Position numbers and translations under genes: made by a program. Positions 29,058 through 40,009 of a stretch of 64,000 bases of DNA are shown one piece after another (within the stretch, counting starts at the first letter, position 1; the number at the start of each line of letters is the position of its first letter). The notes below the pieces were generated by a model. It had not been told where the DNA came from and ran no database searches. It saw only the letters and a list, made by a program, of their open reading frames with translations. Source of the DNA: Arcobacter sp. CECT 8986 (GTDB taxonomy: Bacteria; Campylobacterota; Campylobacteria; Campylobacterales; Arcobacteraceae); assembly GCF_004116725.1 (NCBI RefSeq), contig NZ_PDKG01000004.1, positions 203,615 through 267,614 of the forward strand, in the 5' to 3' direction.

Positions 29058-29618
29058 ATGGCAATTTCTATGAGTGAATTAAAAAAGGGATTAAAAATCG
29101 AAATCGATGGAATCCCTTACAAAATTACAGAATATCAACATGTTAAACCTGGAAAAGGTGCAGCATTTGTTAGATGTAAAATTAAATCATTTTTAAATGG
29201 AAAAGTTATTGAAAAAACTTTTCATGCTGGAGATAAATGTGAAACTCCAGATTTACAGCAAAAAACTATGCAATATCTTTATGATGATGGTGAAATGCTA
29301 CAATTTATGGATAATACAACATATGAGCAAATTGGTTTAACTTATGACCAAGTTGGTGATACAGAAAAATGGATTATTGATGGAATGAATGTTGATATGA
29401 TGTTTTATAATGGTAATGCTATTACTGTTGAAGCTCCTGCAGTTGTTGAATTAAAAATTGTAGAAACTCCACCTAACTTTAAAGGTGACTCTCAAGGTGG
29501 TAAAAAACCTGCAACTTTAGAAAGTGGAGCAGTTGTACAAGTTCCTTTTCACTTAGTTGAAGAAGATGTTATCAGAGTTGATACTAAAACTGGTGACTAC
29601 TTAGAAAAAGTAAAATAG
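29058..29618 (+). CDS. efp: Elongation factor P
   Basis: Rescues ribosomes stalled at polyproline. The 186-residue protein has the three-domain length and the modified-residue loop VKPGKGAAF with lysine at position 33. A lysine here is the type beta-lysylated by EpmA and EpmB in other bacteria. Neither modifying gene is in the window, so the modification is unknown. AAGGAGAA precedes the ATG, nine bases after serA. Confidence 0.96.
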   Translation: MAISMSELKKGLKIEIDGIPYKITEYQHVKPGKGAAFVRCKIKSFLNGKVIEKTFHAGDKCETPDLQQKTMQYLYDDGEMLQFMDNTTYEQIGLTYDQVGDTEKWIIDGMNVDMMFYNGNAITVEAPAVVELKIVETPPNFKGDSQGGKKPATLESGAVVQVPFHLVEEDVIRVDTKTGDYLEKVK

Positions 29619-29658
29619 CCTAAAAAAAAGAGTGAATCTCTTCACTCTTTAGCTATTT
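29612..29658. terminator. Bidirectional terminator between efp and ribD
   Basis: A perfect 10-bp stem (AAAGAGTGAA at 29627-29636 pairs with 29641-29650) with a TCTC loop sits within an outer AAATAGC/GCTATTT pairing. A-tract before and T-tract after serve the two convergent genes. Confidence 0.78.
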
Positions 29659-30667
29659 ACTTTCTTTTTAAATATATTAATTTATCATTTCCTATAAAAT
29701 TTTCATGAACAATTTCAAAATCTATATCCATACTATTTTCTATATTTAGTCCTGCTCTCATTTTTGGTGTAACTATTAATACCAAGAAATCAACTTTTTC
29801 TTTTAATTTATCCAGTAAATTATACCCACCTTCAATCATAACAAATTTATAGTCTAATAATTTAAATAAATCATTTGATATAGTTACTTCTCTTTTTGGT
29901 ACTTTAAATAAAGGTATATCTTTATCAAATATCTTTCTTTTTGAATAAATCATAACATTTGGTGCTCTTCCAATTACGTGTCTTGCATCTAAAATTGGTT
30001 TATCTATTCTAACAGTATTTCCACCAATAACAAGCAAATCTATTCTATCTCTTAATGCATGAACATATGCAAGTGCATGATTTGATGATATCTTTCCTCC
30101 ATCAATTGTTCCATTTATTGTTTGTGCCATTTTATAGAATATAAAACTTCCACTATTCCACTTTATAAAAGGATATAAAAGCTCATAAGCTTCTTTTTTC
30201 ATACATCCTAGGTCATACTTTACTGAAGCTTTTTCTAATGTTTCTAGTCCACCTTTTGCCTCTTTATTTATATCTTCATGAGCTACTACAACTCTTTTTG
30301 GTTTAAGCTCACTTAATAACTGTGCACAAGATGGTGTTTTGCCTATATGATTACAAGGTTCTAATGTAACATAAATAGTACAATCATTAAAAAAGTCATT
30401 ATGTTTTCTTTTTAAATAATCATGTATATCAAAACTATCATTTAATGTCTTAAGTACATCATTAGGATGGTATTTCAAAAAAGCTGTTTTAAGAGCATTT
30501 ACTTCAGCATGTGCTTGACCTGCTTCTTTATGTGCTTCGATACTTAATATTTCACTATCGCCTTTTACAACAACACATCCAACAGCTGGATTAGGGTAAG
30601 TTAAAAACTGATATTTCCAAGCTTCATCAATAGCTAATTTCATAAAAAATTTATCATTTATTTTCAT
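29657..30667 (-). CDS. ribD: Riboflavin biosynthesis deaminase/reductase
   Basis: A bifunctional enzyme of riboflavin synthesis. The N-terminal deaminase has zinc ligands in HAEVNAL and EPCNHIGKTPSC. The C-terminal reductase includes KMAQTINGTIDG and IGGNTVRIDKP. The start chosen is ATG 30667 (MKINDKF) with GGAA seven bases upstream. A TTG at 30679 would add four residues. It is divergent from nothing close: rimP lies 89 bases upstream on the same strand after a hairpin. Confidence 0.9.
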   Translation of the reverse strand: MKINDKFFMKLAIDEAWKYQFLTYPNPAVGCVVVKGDSEILSIEAHKEAGQAHAEVNALKTAFLKYHPNDVLKTLNDSFDIHDYLKRKHNDFFNDCTIYVTLEPCNHIGKTPSCAQLLSELKPKRVVVAHEDINKEAKGGLETLEKASVKYDLGCMKKEAYELLYPFIKWNSGSFIFYKMAQTINGTIDGGKISSNHALAYVHALRDRIDLLVIGGNTVRIDKPILDARHVIGRAPNVMIYSKRKIFDKDIPLFKVPKREVTISNDLFKLLDYKFVMIEGGYNLLDKLKEKVDFLVLIVTPKMRAGLNIENSMDIDFEIVHENFIGNDKLIYLKRK

Positions 30668-30733
30668 TGTTAATTCCAAATAATTTTTTGGTGATAGTAT
30701 ATATTAAAAGTAGTAAATAAGTAGTTAATTAAA

Positions 30734-30760
30734 GTAATAGAGTTTAGTTTACTCTATTAC
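30734..30760 (-). terminator. Hairpin overlapping the rimP stop codon
   Basis: A perfect 10-bp stem (GTAATAGAGT at 30734-30743 pairs with 30751-30760) around a seven-base loop. The rimP stop is inside one arm. Only a short T/A tract follows on the reverse strand. Confidence 0.5.
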
Positions 30761-31185
30761 CATTCAAAGTATGTAGCAGCAGAAAGTATAGAATCATAAG
30801 ATACAGTTTCATCACCTAATTCAGTTTTGATAACTATATTTTCATCATCTGCACTTAATAATTCACCTTTATAAACTTCAGTTGCCATATCTTTAACTTT
30901 TACTTTTTCTCCAACTGATGCTTTAAAATGTTCAATTTTTTTAAGTTTTCTTTCAATACCTGGTGAACTAACTTCTAAATAATAGTTACCTTGCATTGGC
31001 TCTTCTACATCTAAAATAGGTGAGATTAATCTTGATATTTCAGCACATTTATCTAAAGATACTCCATCTTTTGATGTAATATAAATTCTATAAATATTCT
31101 TATCATTCTCTTTTGTAGTTACAATATCATACAATTGTGCACCACAACTATTTACTGTCATTTCAATAGATTCTTGTAAACTCAT
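30757..31185 (-). CDS. rimP: Ribosome maturation factor
   Basis: Helps assemble the 30S subunit. The 142-residue protein has the family N-terminal domain ending in [14 protein letters not shown] (about 66-79) and a C-terminal SH3-like domain. It follows rbfA by five bases in the order infB-rbfA-rimP. This is the last gene of the long reverse string before a hairpin. Confidence 0.93.
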   Translation of the reverse strand: MSLQESIEMTVNSCGAQLYDIVTTKENDKNIYRIYITSKDGVSLDKCAEISRLISPILDVEEPMQGNYYLEVSSPGIERKLKKIEHFKASVGEKVKVKDMATEVYKGELLSADDENIVIKTELGDETVSYDSILSAATYFEW

Positions 31186-31190
31186 CTATA

Positions 31191-31544
31191 TTAATCCTGT
31201 TTTTTTGATTTTATTTGATCAAATAAAGCTTCCATTTTCATACTTTTTTCTAACGTATCATCTGCTTTAAATTTGAAATTTGGACATTTATACCATCCTG
31301 TTGCATTTAAACAGTATGTTTTTATATGTCCACTTGCTTTACTTAGTAAAGAGTTTAATACTTGCTTTTCTTGTTTAGTATAATCACTTCCATCATAATA
31401 AACAGTAGCATCGTACTTACCATTTTTACAATCAATTTCTGTAATTGCAAGAGTGTTTATTCTACTATCTTTTAAAGTAGAAAGAGCCTCTGGAACTAAT
31501 TCCATTAATAAAGACTCTGTTCTTTGTAAATTAATACTTTTCAT
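31191..31544 (-). CDS. rbfA: 30S ribosome-binding factor A
   Basis: A 117-residue KH-type protein for late 30S maturation. The pattern NLQRTESLLMELVPEAL, then LAITEIDC, DATVYY and a C-terminal SMKMEALF stretch matches RbfA. It lies four bases after infB. Neighbours and length support the call. Confidence 0.9.
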   Translation of the reverse strand: MKSINLQRTESLLMELVPEALSTLKDSRINTLAITEIDCKNGKYDATVYYDGSDYTKQEKQVLNSLLSKASGHIKTYCLNATGWYKCPNFKFKADDTLEKSMKMEALFDQIKSKKQD

Positions 31545-31548
31545 ATTA

Positions 31549-34221
31549 TTAGTCGTCTATATGTGCTTTTTCTTCAATTTGAATGAATGTTTCTATGAAA
31601 TCTCCAACTTTAATATCATTGAATTTTTCAAACATAACACCACACTCATAACCATTAGATACTTCTTTAACATCATCTTTAAATCTTTTAAGACTTGAGA
31701 TTTTACCAGTATAAGTAACAACTCCATCTCTAATAATTCTTGCATGACCACCTCTAATAACTTTACCATCAGTTACTAAACATCCAGCAACAGTTCCAAC
31801 TTTAGGTACAACAAATGTATCTCTAACTTCTGCTTGACCTGTATTTTCTTCTCTAATAATTGCACTCATCATACCTGAAAGTGCATCTTTAATATCATCA
31901 ATTAAATCATAAATAATTGAATAAGTATTAATTGTAATACCATCAGCTTTTGCTTTACTTTTAACAGCACCAGTTGGTCTTACATTAAATCCAAGAACAA
32001 TACAACCCTCACTAGCACTTGCTAAAATTAAGTCAGATTCAGTAATTCCACCAACACCTGCATGGATTACTTTAACTTTTACTTCATCATTGTGAATATC
32101 TTCTAAACTTGTTTTAATAGCTTCTAAAGAACCAGAAACATCAGCTTTTAAGATTACTGGAAGTTGTTTGATTTTACCTTCAGCAATAAGTCCACTCATC
32201 TCTTCAAGAGAAACTTTTGTTGATTTAGAAAGTTCTTTAGCTCTTGCATGTTCTGCTCTTGTAGTTGCAATCTCTTTAGCTTCTTTATCAGAATCTTGAG
32301 CAACCATAACTGTACCAGATACAGGAACTTCATTTAAACCAAGAACTCTACCAGTTTCAGAAAGACCAAGTTCTTTTACTTGTTTTCCTAAATCATTTGT
32401 AATTGCTTTTACTCTACCATAAGTAGTATCACAAACAATATTATCACCAACTCTTAATGTACCATTTTGAACAATAACAGTTGCTACTGGTCCTCTACCT
32501 TTTTCTAAAGATGCTTCAACAACTGTTGCTTTTGCTTTAGCTTCAGGGTCAGCTGCAAGTTCTAAAATTTCAGATTGTAAAAGAATATTTTCTAATAAAT
32601 CATCAATTCCTTCACCAGTTTTAGCAGAAACTGGAATAAACTCAATATCTCCACCCCAATCAACAGGAGTCATATCTCTTTCAGCCATTTGTGCTTTAAC
32701 CATATCAATGTTAGCACCCTCTTTATCCATTTTGTTAACTGCAACAATAATAGGTCCACCAGCTGCTTTTGCATGTGAAATAACTTCTTCTGTTTGTTGT
32801 TTTACACCATCATCTGCTGCAACAACAATAATAACAATATCAGTTACACTTGCACCTCTTGCTCTCATTGCTGAGAATGCTGCGTGACCTGGAGTATCTA
32901 CAAAAGTAATCTTTTGATTATTTTGTTTAATTGTATATGCTGCAATATGTTGAGTAATACCACCAGCTTCACCTGCTGCTGTTTTAGAACTTCTAATTTT
33001 ATCTAATAATGAAGTTTTACCATGGTCAACGTGTCCCATAATTGTTACAACTGGAGGTCTAGTAACAAAATTTGACTCATCAATTTCTTCTTCTTGATAA
33101 TCTTCAACATAGTTTGCATCTTCTAGAGCATCTTTAACTGTTACTTCAATTCCAAACTCTTCACCAAGTATTTCTAATTCATCTTGTTTTAAAAAGTCAT
33201 TTTTAGTAACCATCATTCCTAAACCAAAAAGTACAGTAATTACTTCAGCTGGTGATTTACCACAAGCTTCTGCAAATTCATAAACTCTAATATCTTCAGG
33301 AATTGTAACTTCAGTAATCTCTTTTACTTCTTCAACTCTTTTAATTCTTTTCTTTCTTTTCTTTCTTTTTAAACCTTGTGGTCTATTACCAAATGCTGCT
33401 GGTTTAGAACTTCTAGTTTGTTTTTGTGAATTATTGTTGTTATTGTTATTTTTTTGATCTTCAAATAATTTTGATTCATCAGATACACCCATATCAAGTA
33501 AAACAACTTCTTCACCTAATAATGAATCATCACTATCAGCAAACTCTTTATCTAGTTCAAGTTTTTTTCCATGAGTATGAGCTTTAGGAGGAACTTTTTT
33601 CTTCTCTTTTTTAACTTTTGGTTTTACAGTAGTTTGTGTAGATACTTTCTCTTCTGATTCACTACTTCCACCAAGAATTTCACTAAGAGATTTCATTTTA
33701 TTTTTTGAAGGGTCTTCGCTTATACCACTTTTAATCTCATCTTCTATTTTATGCTCATTAGAAGGTTTTTTCTTTTTAACAATTTTTAATCCTCTTCTTT
33801 TAGGGATAATTCTATTGTTATTTACATTTTCAGTTTTTTGAGTATTAACAGGCTTATTTGTATCTTCTGCAGATGATTTATCTTGTTTTTCTTCTTTCAC
33901 TTCAGTTTTTTGTGCAGTTTTTTCTTCAGATTTAACTTCTTCTTTTTTCTTAGTCTGTTTTTCTTCTTTATTTTCAGCTGGTTTCTCTTGTTTTTTTTCT
34001 TTTGGAGAAACACTTTTTTTACTTTTAGAAGAAGAGTTATTGCTTTTATTTGAGTTTGCTCTACTCATCATATAATTTACAATCTCTTCTGCTTGCTCTA
34101 ATGATACTGCACTTTGAGGTGATTTTAATTCTATTCCCATTTCTTTGGCTTTGCTTATAACTTCGTTACTATTAGCTCCCGCCTCATCTGCAATTTCATA
34201 TACTCTTACTTTATCTGACAT
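31549..34221 (-). CDS. infB: Translation initiation factor IF-2
   Basis: GTPase that delivers initiator tRNA to the ribosome. At 890 residues it is long. An N-terminal IF2-N domain ([17 protein letters not shown]) leads into about 280 residues rich in Lys, Glu and Ser, with a run of six Asn encoded by a triplet-repeat-like stretch near 33430-33460. A second IF2-N domain lies at about 315-365. The G domain has GHVDHGKTS (G1), DTPGHAAF (G3) and NKMD (G4). The C-terminal domains follow. It overlaps ylxR by 11 bases. Confidence 0.97.
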   Translation of the reverse strand: MSDKVRVYEIADEAGANSNEVISKAKEMGIELKSPQSAVSLEQAEEIVNYMMSRANSNKSNNSSSKSKKSVSPKEKKQEKPAENKEEKQTKKKEEVKSEEKTAQKTEVKEEKQDKSSAEDTNKPVNTQKTENVNNNRIIPKRRGLKIVKKKKPSNEHKIEDEIKSGISEDPSKNKMKSLSEILGGSSESEEKVSTQTTVKPKVKKEKKKVPPKAHTHGKKLELDKEFADSDDSLLGEEVVLLDMGVSDESKLFEDQKNNNNNNNSQKQTRSSKPAAFGNRPQGLKRKKRKKRIKRVEEVKEITEVTIPEDIRVYEFAEACGKSPAEVITVLFGLGMMVTKNDFLKQDELEILGEEFGIEVTVKDALEDANYVEDYQEEEIDESNFVTRPPVVTIMGHVDHGKTSLLDKIRSSKTAAGEAGGITQHIAAYTIKQNNQKITFVDTPGHAAFSAMRARGASVTDIVIIVVAADDGVKQQTEEVISHAKAAGGPIIVAVNKMDKEGANIDMVKAQMAERDMTPVDWGGDIEFIPVSAKTGEGIDDLLENILLQSEILELAADPEAKAKATVVEASLEKGRGPVATVIVQNGTLRVGDNIVCDTTYGRVKAITNDLGKQVKELGLSETGRVLGLNEVPVSGTVMVAQDSDKEAKEIATTRAEHARAKELSKSTKVSLEEMSGLIAEGKIKQLPVILKADVSGSLEAIKTSLEDIHNDEVKVKVIHAGVGGITESDLILASASEGCIVLGFNVRPTGAVKSKAKADGITINTYSIIYDLIDDIKDALSGMMSAIIREENTGQAEVRDTFVVPKVGTVAGCLVTDGKVIRGGHARIIRDGVVTYTGKISSLKRFKDDVKEVSNGYECGVMFEKFNDIKVGDFIETFIQIEEKAHIDD

Positions 34222-34489
34222 CTGTTAATATCTCCTTAAGTTGTACTAAGTACTCGTCTTTATTTTTACATTGAAAGCATAATGCTTTTTGTATTTTTTT
34301 ATTTTCTTTGCTATTAAGTTTACCATCATTTAAGTGATTTGTACATGAATAACATAGATAGAAACTTCTACCTTTGTTATCATATTTTATAAGCTTTTTA
34401 TCTTCACATTTAAGTCTTAATAGCTCTTTTTTTTCTAATCGTGCCCTACAAACTATACACATCCGTAAAGGTCTTTTTAAATCAGCCAA
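34211..34489 (-). CDS. YlxR-family (DUF448) RNA-binding protein
   Basis: A 92-residue small basic protein found next to infB in many bacteria. The family start [18 protein letters not shown] is followed by [13 protein letters not shown]. Pairs CIVC, CYSC and an extra C-terminal CFQC suggest a metal site. The extra pair is beyond the usual core. It overlaps infB by 11 bases, so it is co-translated. The role in translation or regulation is not established from the sequence. Confidence 0.85.
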   Translation of the reverse strand: MADLKRPLRMCIVCRARLEKKELLRLKCEDKKLIKYDNKGRSFYLCYSCTNHLNDGKLNSKENKKIQKALCFQCKNKDEYLVQLKEILTDVR

Positions 34490-34525
34490 TTATTATATCC
34501 AACTTTTTCTTAATTTAGAAAATGA

Positions 34526-35407
34526 TTACTTTTCTACTCTTACACCATAGTTATCAAAATCTGTTGTAAATATTTTAAAATGAGGGAATCTTGTTCTTAA
34601 TTCTCTCTCAATTTTTTTACTATCTTCAGCATATGCAATTGAGAAAAAAGTAGAACCAGAACCTGATAAAGTACTCATTAAAGAACCTGCTTTTAAAGAT
34701 ACTTTTTGAACTTCAAATAGTTCTGGCATCTGTTTCATTCTGTATTTTTGATGAAATTTATCTAAAGATGCAGTTCTTAACATCTCCCAATTTTCACTCA
34801 TAAATGCAGCTGTTAATAATGATGCATGAGATAGATTAAATACAGCATCATCTTTTGAGTATTTATAAGGTAAAGTCTTTCTAGACATATTTGTTGAAAT
34901 TGGTCTATTTGGAATAACAACAATTGCTTTTAAATTTCTTGGCATATCTTTTTTAATGAAATTTACTTCATTATCTTGAACTGTTGCAACATTAAATCCA
35001 CCCATAACTGCTGGAGTTATATTATCTGGATGATTCTCATATGCTAATGCTAAATTTAGTAGTTTTTTCTTTGATAACTCTACACCCTCAATAGCATATG
35101 CAGATGATATAGCACTAACAATTACCGCCGATGAACTTCCTAATCCTCTTGACATTGGAATTTCATTATAAAATTCAAATCTAAAGTTTCTTCTTTTATT
35201 TGATAAGTTGTGATAAAAATCATTAAAAATTGAGATAAACATATTGTTATCTTTTAATGCAGGATTATTTGATCCCTCACCTTTCAAAGATACACTATGA
35301 AATTTTGAAGGTTTAATCACAACTTGATTTTTTATTTGAAGGGCAATTCCTAAAGTATCAAACCCAGGCCCCATATTTGCACTTGTAGCTGGTACGCTTA
35401 CTTTCAC
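34526..35407 (-). CDS. thrB: Homoserine kinase
   Basis: GHMP-family kinase making O-phosphohomoserine for threonine. The 293-residue protein has the N-terminal [16 protein letters not shown] and the ATP loop [12 protein letters not shown] near 87-98. [15 protein letters not shown] forms the third motif. A purine-rich AAAAAGGAAAC precedes the start. It lies 11 bases after tsaB and is separate from thrC (6905-8386). Confidence 0.95.
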   Translation of the reverse strand: MKVSVPATSANMGPGFDTLGIALQIKNQVVIKPSKFHSVSLKGEGSNNPALKDNNMFISIFNDFYHNLSNKRRNFRFEFYNEIPMSRGLGSSSAVIVSAISSAYAIEGVELSKKKLLNLALAYENHPDNITPAVMGGFNVATVQDNEVNFIKKDMPRNLKAIVVIPNRPISTNMSRKTLPYKYSKDDAVFNLSHASLLTAAFMSENWEMLRTASLDKFHQKYRMKQMPELFEVQKVSLKAGSLMSTLSGSGSTFFSIAYAEDSKKIERELRTRFPHFKIFTTDFDNYGVRVEK

Positions 35408-35418
35408 TTGTTTCCTTT

Positions 35419-35877
35419 TTATACTGCTGGCAAATTATATTCTGGCAATGTATTTTTTTCGTCAAACAACTTTTTATTTAAATTGTTTGGTAATTTAAAG
35501 TCGTGTATTTTAATATCATTATCTAAAAAATCTACTTTAATGGTACCATTTTCATTAATAAAATATTTTTTACCCAATGCTTTAATAGGTGAATTATCAT
35601 TAAAATTAAATCCACTACTTGCATATAATGGGATATTTTTTGAAATACTTAATGTTTTTAAAAATATATACGAAACTTTTATTGCCATATATGACCCAGG
35701 AGCATTTACAAAATATAATCCACTAATATTACTATAAGTTTTTAAAATATCATCAAATAAAAGAGGTAAAATATCTGAAGTTTTACCCTCTTGTTTTATC
35801 TGTTTTATTAATTTATCATTTTCATAAATTCCAATTAATAGCGGATTTGAAATACTAATAACAAAAATATCTATCAA
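35419..35877 (-). CDS. tsaB: TsaB-like protein, short form
   Basis: A 152-residue protein in the position that TsaB holds between lpxC and thrB in Campylobacterota (recalled synteny). TsaB partners TsaD for the t6A modification of tRNA. The N-terminal sugar-kinase-like strand and a GPGSFTGIR-like stretch are recognisable but altered ([12 protein letters not shown] near 58-69). It is about 70 residues shorter than E. coli TsaB. The assignment leans on context. It could be a minimal scaffold form. Confidence 0.65.
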   Translation of the reverse strand: MIDIFVISISNPLLIGIYENDKLIKQIKQEGKTSDILPLLFDDILKTYSNISGLYFVNAPGSYMAIKVSYIFLKTLSISKNIPLYASSGFNFNDNSPIKALGKKYFINENGTIKVDFLDNDIKIHDFKLPNNLNKKLFDEKNTLPEYNLPAV

Positions 35878-35886
35878 CTATATTCC

Positions 35887-36786
35887 TTATGCTCTTGCAT
35901 ATGCAATTTCAAATACTTTAGACTCTTCATCTGCTTCTTCTAAATCAATAATTTCATAATTATCTGCACTCTCATACAATTTTTTTGTCAATAAATGATT
36001 TAGATGATGACTTCCTTTATGTGCATTATACTCACCAACTAAAGTATAACCCAATAAAGACATATCACCAACTGCATCAAGTATTTTATGTCTTACAAAT
36101 TCATTGTCATATCTTAAGCCATCTGGATTTAATATTTTTGAATTATCTAAAACAATTGCATTTTCCATTGATGCACCTTGAGCTAATCCCATACTTCTTA
36201 AATATTGTACTTCATGTAAAAAACCAAAAGTTCTTGCTTTACTAATATTCTCTTTATATTCATCAATAGAATAATCAAATAAAAACTCTTGTTGTCCAAT
36301 TACTGGATGTTCAAAATCAATAGAAAAATCATAAATAATATGATTTGAAGGTTTTAATGCAACTTTTTTACCCTCTTCTGTTGTAATTGCTACTTCTTTT
36401 TTTATTTTTATTGCTTTTTTTGAAGCATTTAACTCTTTTATTCCTGCTTCATCAATTAGCATACAATAACCAGAAGAGCTACCATCTAAAACTGGTATTT
36501 CATCGTTATCTACAACAATTCTTAAATTATCAATACCATATGCATAAATTGCAGATAATATATGTTCAACAGTAGAAATAACTACTCCATCTTTACCTAT
36601 AACAGTAGCCATTCTTGTATCTACAACATTTTCTATTTTTAAAGGAATAGTAACACCTTCATCACTTCTATAAAAGATAATTCCCATATCTTCTTCAAGA
36701 GGTTCTAATCTCATTTTTACAGGAACCCCTTTGTGTAGTCCTATTCCTACAATTTCAACACTTTTTGCTATTGTTCTTTGTTTCAT
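35887..36786 (-). CDS. lpxC: UDP-3-O-acyl-N-acetylglucosamine deacetylase
   Basis: First committed step of lipid A synthesis. It is a zinc amidase of 299 residues. Metal ligands are H75 (VEHILSAI), H233 and D237 ([10 protein letters not shown]). HKGSHHLN supplies the catalytic histidine near the C-terminus. The N-terminal GIGLHKG and the DGSSSGYC segment are typical. The start overlaps the M23 peptidase gene by four bases. It shows the cell makes lipopolysaccharide or lipooligosaccharide. Confidence 0.96.
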   Translation of the reverse strand: MKQRTIAKSVEIVGIGLHKGVPVKMRLEPLEEDMGIIFYRSDEGVTIPLKIENVVDTRMATVIGKDGVVISTVEHILSAIYAYGIDNLRIVVDNDEIPVLDGSSSGYCMLIDEAGIKELNASKKAIKIKKEVAITTEEGKKVALKPSNHIIYDFSIDFEHPVIGQQEFLFDYSIDEYKENISKARTFGFLHEVQYLRSMGLAQGASMENAIVLDNSKILNPDGLRYDNEFVRHKILDAVGDMSLLGYTLVGEYNAHKGSHHLNHLLTKKLYESADNYEIIDLEEADEESKVFEIAYARA

Positions 36787-38162
36787 TTACTATTTATTAC
36801 CTTTTTAGCTTCTGTTATAACATTTGTAATTCTTGTTCTTATCCAGTTTCTATCCATCCACTCTAATGGATTTACTTCAATTCCTTGAACTAATACCCCA
36901 AAGTGTAAATGATCACCAAAAACTGCCCCAGTACTTCCAGTATTTGCAATAATACTGTTAGCTTTTATATTTTCCCCAACTGTTACATTAGATTTACTTG
37001 TATGCGCATATAAAGTCTGTAAACCCAATTTGTGATCGACAATAATTGTATTACCATAAATTCCTAAGAAGTCATTAAATATTACTTTACCGCCATTTGA
37101 TGCTTTAATTGTAGCATGTTTTATGCTTGCCCAGTCCATTCCTAAGTGCCAAGCTTGGTCAATTTTCTCATTTTCATAATAATAGTGTCTTCTATCTGCA
37201 TATCCAGCTACTGTTTTTGAGCCACTTAATCTTTTAAATGCTCTAATATAGAAATTATCAATTTTTTCTTTATCCATAAATTTTCTTGTAATCTCTTTTA
37301 TAATATCTGTATTCATTTTTCTTAAAGTTCTATTCTCTTTTACAAAAATATCTTTTACAGTTGTTGGCACATCTAAACCACTTTTTTCTAATACATTTTT
37401 ACTTATATTATTTACAAAACTACTTGAAATACTAATATTTTCATTTTTAATTTTTAATGGTCTTATATATAAAGGAACTTTTGTAAATGTTTTATTATTT
37501 GCTTTATCAATTGCAACTAAATTTACTCTATCAAATTTTTCTATTGTAACAGGCCAAGCTATTAATGCAATATAAAAATCTTTTTTATAAAAAGGAATAA
37601 GTTCAAATCTCTCTTCATTATTAAATGAAATATATGCATCTTGTAAATTTTCATCTTTTACTTGAACAACTACAACGGCACTTCCACCTCTTCTAATTGC
37701 AAAAGAGTTTCCTATTACATTTGCAACTGGTGATTGCTTATCAATTTTAATTTTGAACTCTTTTTTAATTGAGTTACCTTCAAAAAAGTTCCATTTACTT
37801 TTATCAACAGCTTCAACTATAATTGATACATTTTTACCTTTGAAAAACATATCAAGTTTTGGAGCTTTTATCTCTAAATTTATACTCTTTTTTGCATCAT
37901 CTAAAACTTTATCTTCTAAAACAGTCTCATTTTTATCATCTTTATATGTAACTTTATAATATTTTATTCCACTCTCATCACTAATATTCATATTAAGTGA
38001 ATCTTTTAGATTCCAGAACTCTTTTTTATCTGTAAATTTTATTTCTGGTTTATTTTGTTCAAATTGAGGAGATAAATAAATAAAACCAACTACACCAACT
38101 ATTGCTATTAAAATTATAATTATTAAAAATTTTACTAAACTATTACTACTATTTCGTCTCAA
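36783..38162 (-). CDS. Membrane-anchored M23 peptidase (peptidoglycan endopeptidase)
   Basis: A 459-residue protein with an N-terminal membrane anchor (about 11-29), two Ig-like or beta-rich regions (about 35-230), a helical linker and a C-terminal LytM/M23 domain (about 335-440). Zinc ligands are H339 and D343 (HLGMD) and H420 in HLHFG, so the enzyme looks active. Such enzymes cut peptide crosslinks, and in Campylobacterota relatives shape the helical cell. It overlaps lpxC by 4 and the DHH gene by 14 bases. Confidence 0.9.
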   Translation of the reverse strand: MRRNSSNSLVKFLIIIILIAIVGVVGFIYLSPQFEQNKPEIKFTDKKEFWNLKDSLNMNISDESGIKYYKVTYKDDKNETVLEDKVLDDAKKSINLEIKAPKLDMFFKGKNVSIIVEAVDKSKWNFFEGNSIKKEFKIKIDKQSPVANVIGNSFAIRRGGSAVVVVQVKDENLQDAYISFNNEERFELIPFYKKDFYIALIAWPVTIEKFDRVNLVAIDKANNKTFTKVPLYIRPLKIKNENISISSSFVNNISKNVLEKSGLDVPTTVKDIFVKENRTLRKMNTDIIKEITRKFMDKEKIDNFYIRAFKRLSGSKTVAGYADRRHYYYENEKIDQAWHLGMDWASIKHATIKASNGGKVIFNDFLGIYGNTIIVDHKLGLQTLYAHTSKSNVTVGENIKANSIIANTGSTGAVFGDHLHFGVLVQGIEVNPLEWMDRNWIRTRITNVITEAKKVINSK

Positions 38163-39132
38163 GAACTTCCTTTAATACCATATTTTTTGCTTCTTCTAAA
38201 TTTGTTGTTTCCAAAGAGCATCCTGCAGCATTTGTGTGGCCACCACCACCAAATTTTGAAGCTATTTTAGAAACATCAATATTACCTTTTGACCGAATTG
38301 ACAATCTTACTTGATTGTTTGAAACTCTCAAGAAAACTGCAATTTTAACTATTGAAATACTCATTATCATATCTAGAGCATCTTCACAATCTCTTAAATG
38401 TGCACCAGTTTGCTTTAACCAAATTGGTTCAGCTTTTATAAATGCAAGTTCACCCTCTTTAAATAACTCTAAACTATCAAGAATTTTAGGAATAATTCTA
38501 TATTTTGCTAGTGAGTCTCTTCTTAATAACTTACCAGCAATTAAAGAAGGATTTGCTCCACACTTAACTAAAAAATTAGCTTTTTCAAATGTCTTTTCAT
38601 CACATCTTCCAATACTAAATCTTAAACTATCATCATATATACCAGTATAAAGTGCAGTTGCAGAATTTTTTGTAATATACAATCCATTGAATTTAAAAAA
38701 ATCAAATACTATCTCTGCTGTTGAACTTTTTTGATAATCTACAATATTCACTTTACCAAAACCATTATTTGAACTATGATGGTCTATATTTATCAAAGGA
38801 ATATCAGATGGAAGTTCAAATCCAAATCTTTTTTCTGTACCACAATCAACACTAATTGCTAAATCATAAAATTTAGGTAATTGATCAGTGATTTTGTCAA
38901 ATCTATTAATAAAATCTAAGTTTTGAGGCAAGTCATTACTTACATTAAAAACTTTATGCTTTATTTTATTTTCTTGTAATAAATTTGAAAGAGCAAGAGC
39001 TGAAGAAATTGTATCTGCATCAGGATTTACATGAGTAATAATCAAAATATAATGACTCTTTTCTATTAATTCTAATGCCTCTTTATAATTAGAAAAGTCT
39101 AACTTATTATCCAATATAAAATCTTTCTTCAT
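38149..39132 (-). CDS. DHH-family phosphoesterase (NrnA-like)
   Basis: A 327-residue protein with the DHH domain motifs NPDADTIS (about 36-43), a second aspartate in SVDCGTE and NIDHHSSN near 120. The C-terminal DHHA1 motif is GGGGHTNAAGCS near 300. The family degrades short oligonucleotides, pAp or cyclic dinucleotide products. Which substrate applies here cannot be read. It is the first gene upstream of the M23 peptidase in the string and may be relevant to removing pGpG made from c-di-GMP. Confidence 0.88.
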   Translation of the reverse strand: MKKDFILDNKLDFSNYKEALELIEKSHYILIITHVNPDADTISSALALSNLLQENKIKHKVFNVSNDLPQNLDFINRFDKITDQLPKFYDLAISVDCGTEKRFGFELPSDIPLINIDHHSSNNGFGKVNIVDYQKSSTAEIVFDFFKFNGLYITKNSATALYTGIYDDSLRFSIGRCDEKTFEKANFLVKCGANPSLIAGKLLRRDSLAKYRIIPKILDSLELFKEGELAFIKAEPIWLKQTGAHLRDCEDALDMIMSISIVKIAVFLRVSNNQVRLSIRSKGNIDVSKIASKFGGGGHTNAAGCSLETTNLEEAKNMVLKEVLETK

Positions 39133-39187
39133 TCTTTTTTAGCTCCTAATAAATTTTAACACTCAATTACTAACAAAAAGTTAATCA

Positions 39188-40009
39188 CTAATCAAACTTC
39201 ATTGAAAAATCAAGCCATGTAGCCTGATGTATAATACTTCCACTACTAATTGCATCTACACCTGTTTTTGCATAGATTTCAATTGTTTCTAAATTAATAT
39301 TTCCACTTGCTTCAAGTAATATATGAGGATAATTTTCATCTCTAAACTTCACAACTTCTTCTATTTGTTCAATTTCCATATTATCGCACATAATTATATC
39401 TGCACCTGCATCCATTGCTGTTTGAACTTGTGACATTGTTTCACACTCAATTTCTATTTTTGTAACCCACGAAATTCTTTTTCTTGCTTTTAAAATAAAC
39501 TCTTTTAAGTTATCTATTGTTTTTAAGTGAGTATCTTTTAACATCAAACAATCATCAAGTCCTAATCTATGATTAATTGCTCCACCTACTCTACTTGCAT
39601 ACTTTTCAAAATCTCTTAATTGAGGTCTTGTTTTTCTAGTATCTAATAAAACAACATCATAATCTTTTATTTTTTGAGCGTATGTATTTGCAACAGTTGC
39701 AATTCCACTTGCATGTTGAAGTAGATTTAAAAATGTTCTTTCACTTGATAATAAAACAGAAGCTTTTCCTTCTAACTCAGCAATCACTTCACCTTTTTTA
39801 ACACTCTCACCATCTTTTTTCAAAAATTTACAATCAAACTTTTCAGTTCTTGCTAATATTTTTGCATATTTAACACCAGCAATAATTCCATCATCTTTTG
39901 ATATAACTCTTGCTGTAAATCTTCCTTTTGGTGCAACATCAAAAAACAAATCCCCTCTACCATTATCTTCAATGATAGCATTTTTCACAAATTTTTTAAT
40001 ATTAATCAT
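39188..40009 (-). CDS. nadC: Quinolinate phosphoribosyltransferase (decarboxylating)
   Basis: Converts quinolinate and PRPP to nicotinate mononucleotide in NAD synthesis. The 273-residue protein has ERTFLNLLQHASGIAT, DTRKTRPQLRDFEKYA and NHRLGLDDCLMLKDTH, all hallmarks of the family. It overlaps nadA by four bases, so quinolinate production and use are coupled. nadB is not in the window. Confidence 0.96.
   Translation of the reverse strand: MINIKKFVKNAIIEDNGRGDLFFDVAPKGRFTARVISKDDGIIAGVKYAKILARTEKFDCKFLKKDGESVKKGEVIAELEGKASVLLSSERTFLNLLQHASGIATVANTYAQKIKDYDVVLLDTRKTRPQLRDFEKYASRVGGAINHRLGLDDCLMLKDTHLKTIDNLKEFILKARKRISWVTKIEIECETMSQVQTAMDAGADIIMCDNMEIEQIEEVVKFRDENYPHILLEASGNINLETIEIYAKTGVDAISSGSIIHQATWLDFSMKFD

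Noticed and set aside
33430..33460. Asn-rich triplet repeat in infB as a phase-variable tract
   Set aside because: Changes in triplet number keep the frame, and the segment lies in a naturally variable linker of IF-2. There is no sign of on/off switching.
36387..36575. A Leu-rich open frame on the plus strand inside lpxC, and similar frames at 1881-2117, 22037-22312 and 35985-36245
   Set aside because: They lie antisense within well-supported genes, are compositionally skewed (Leu, Tyr, His, Gln runs) and have no plausible function. They are shadows of AT-rich coding sequence.
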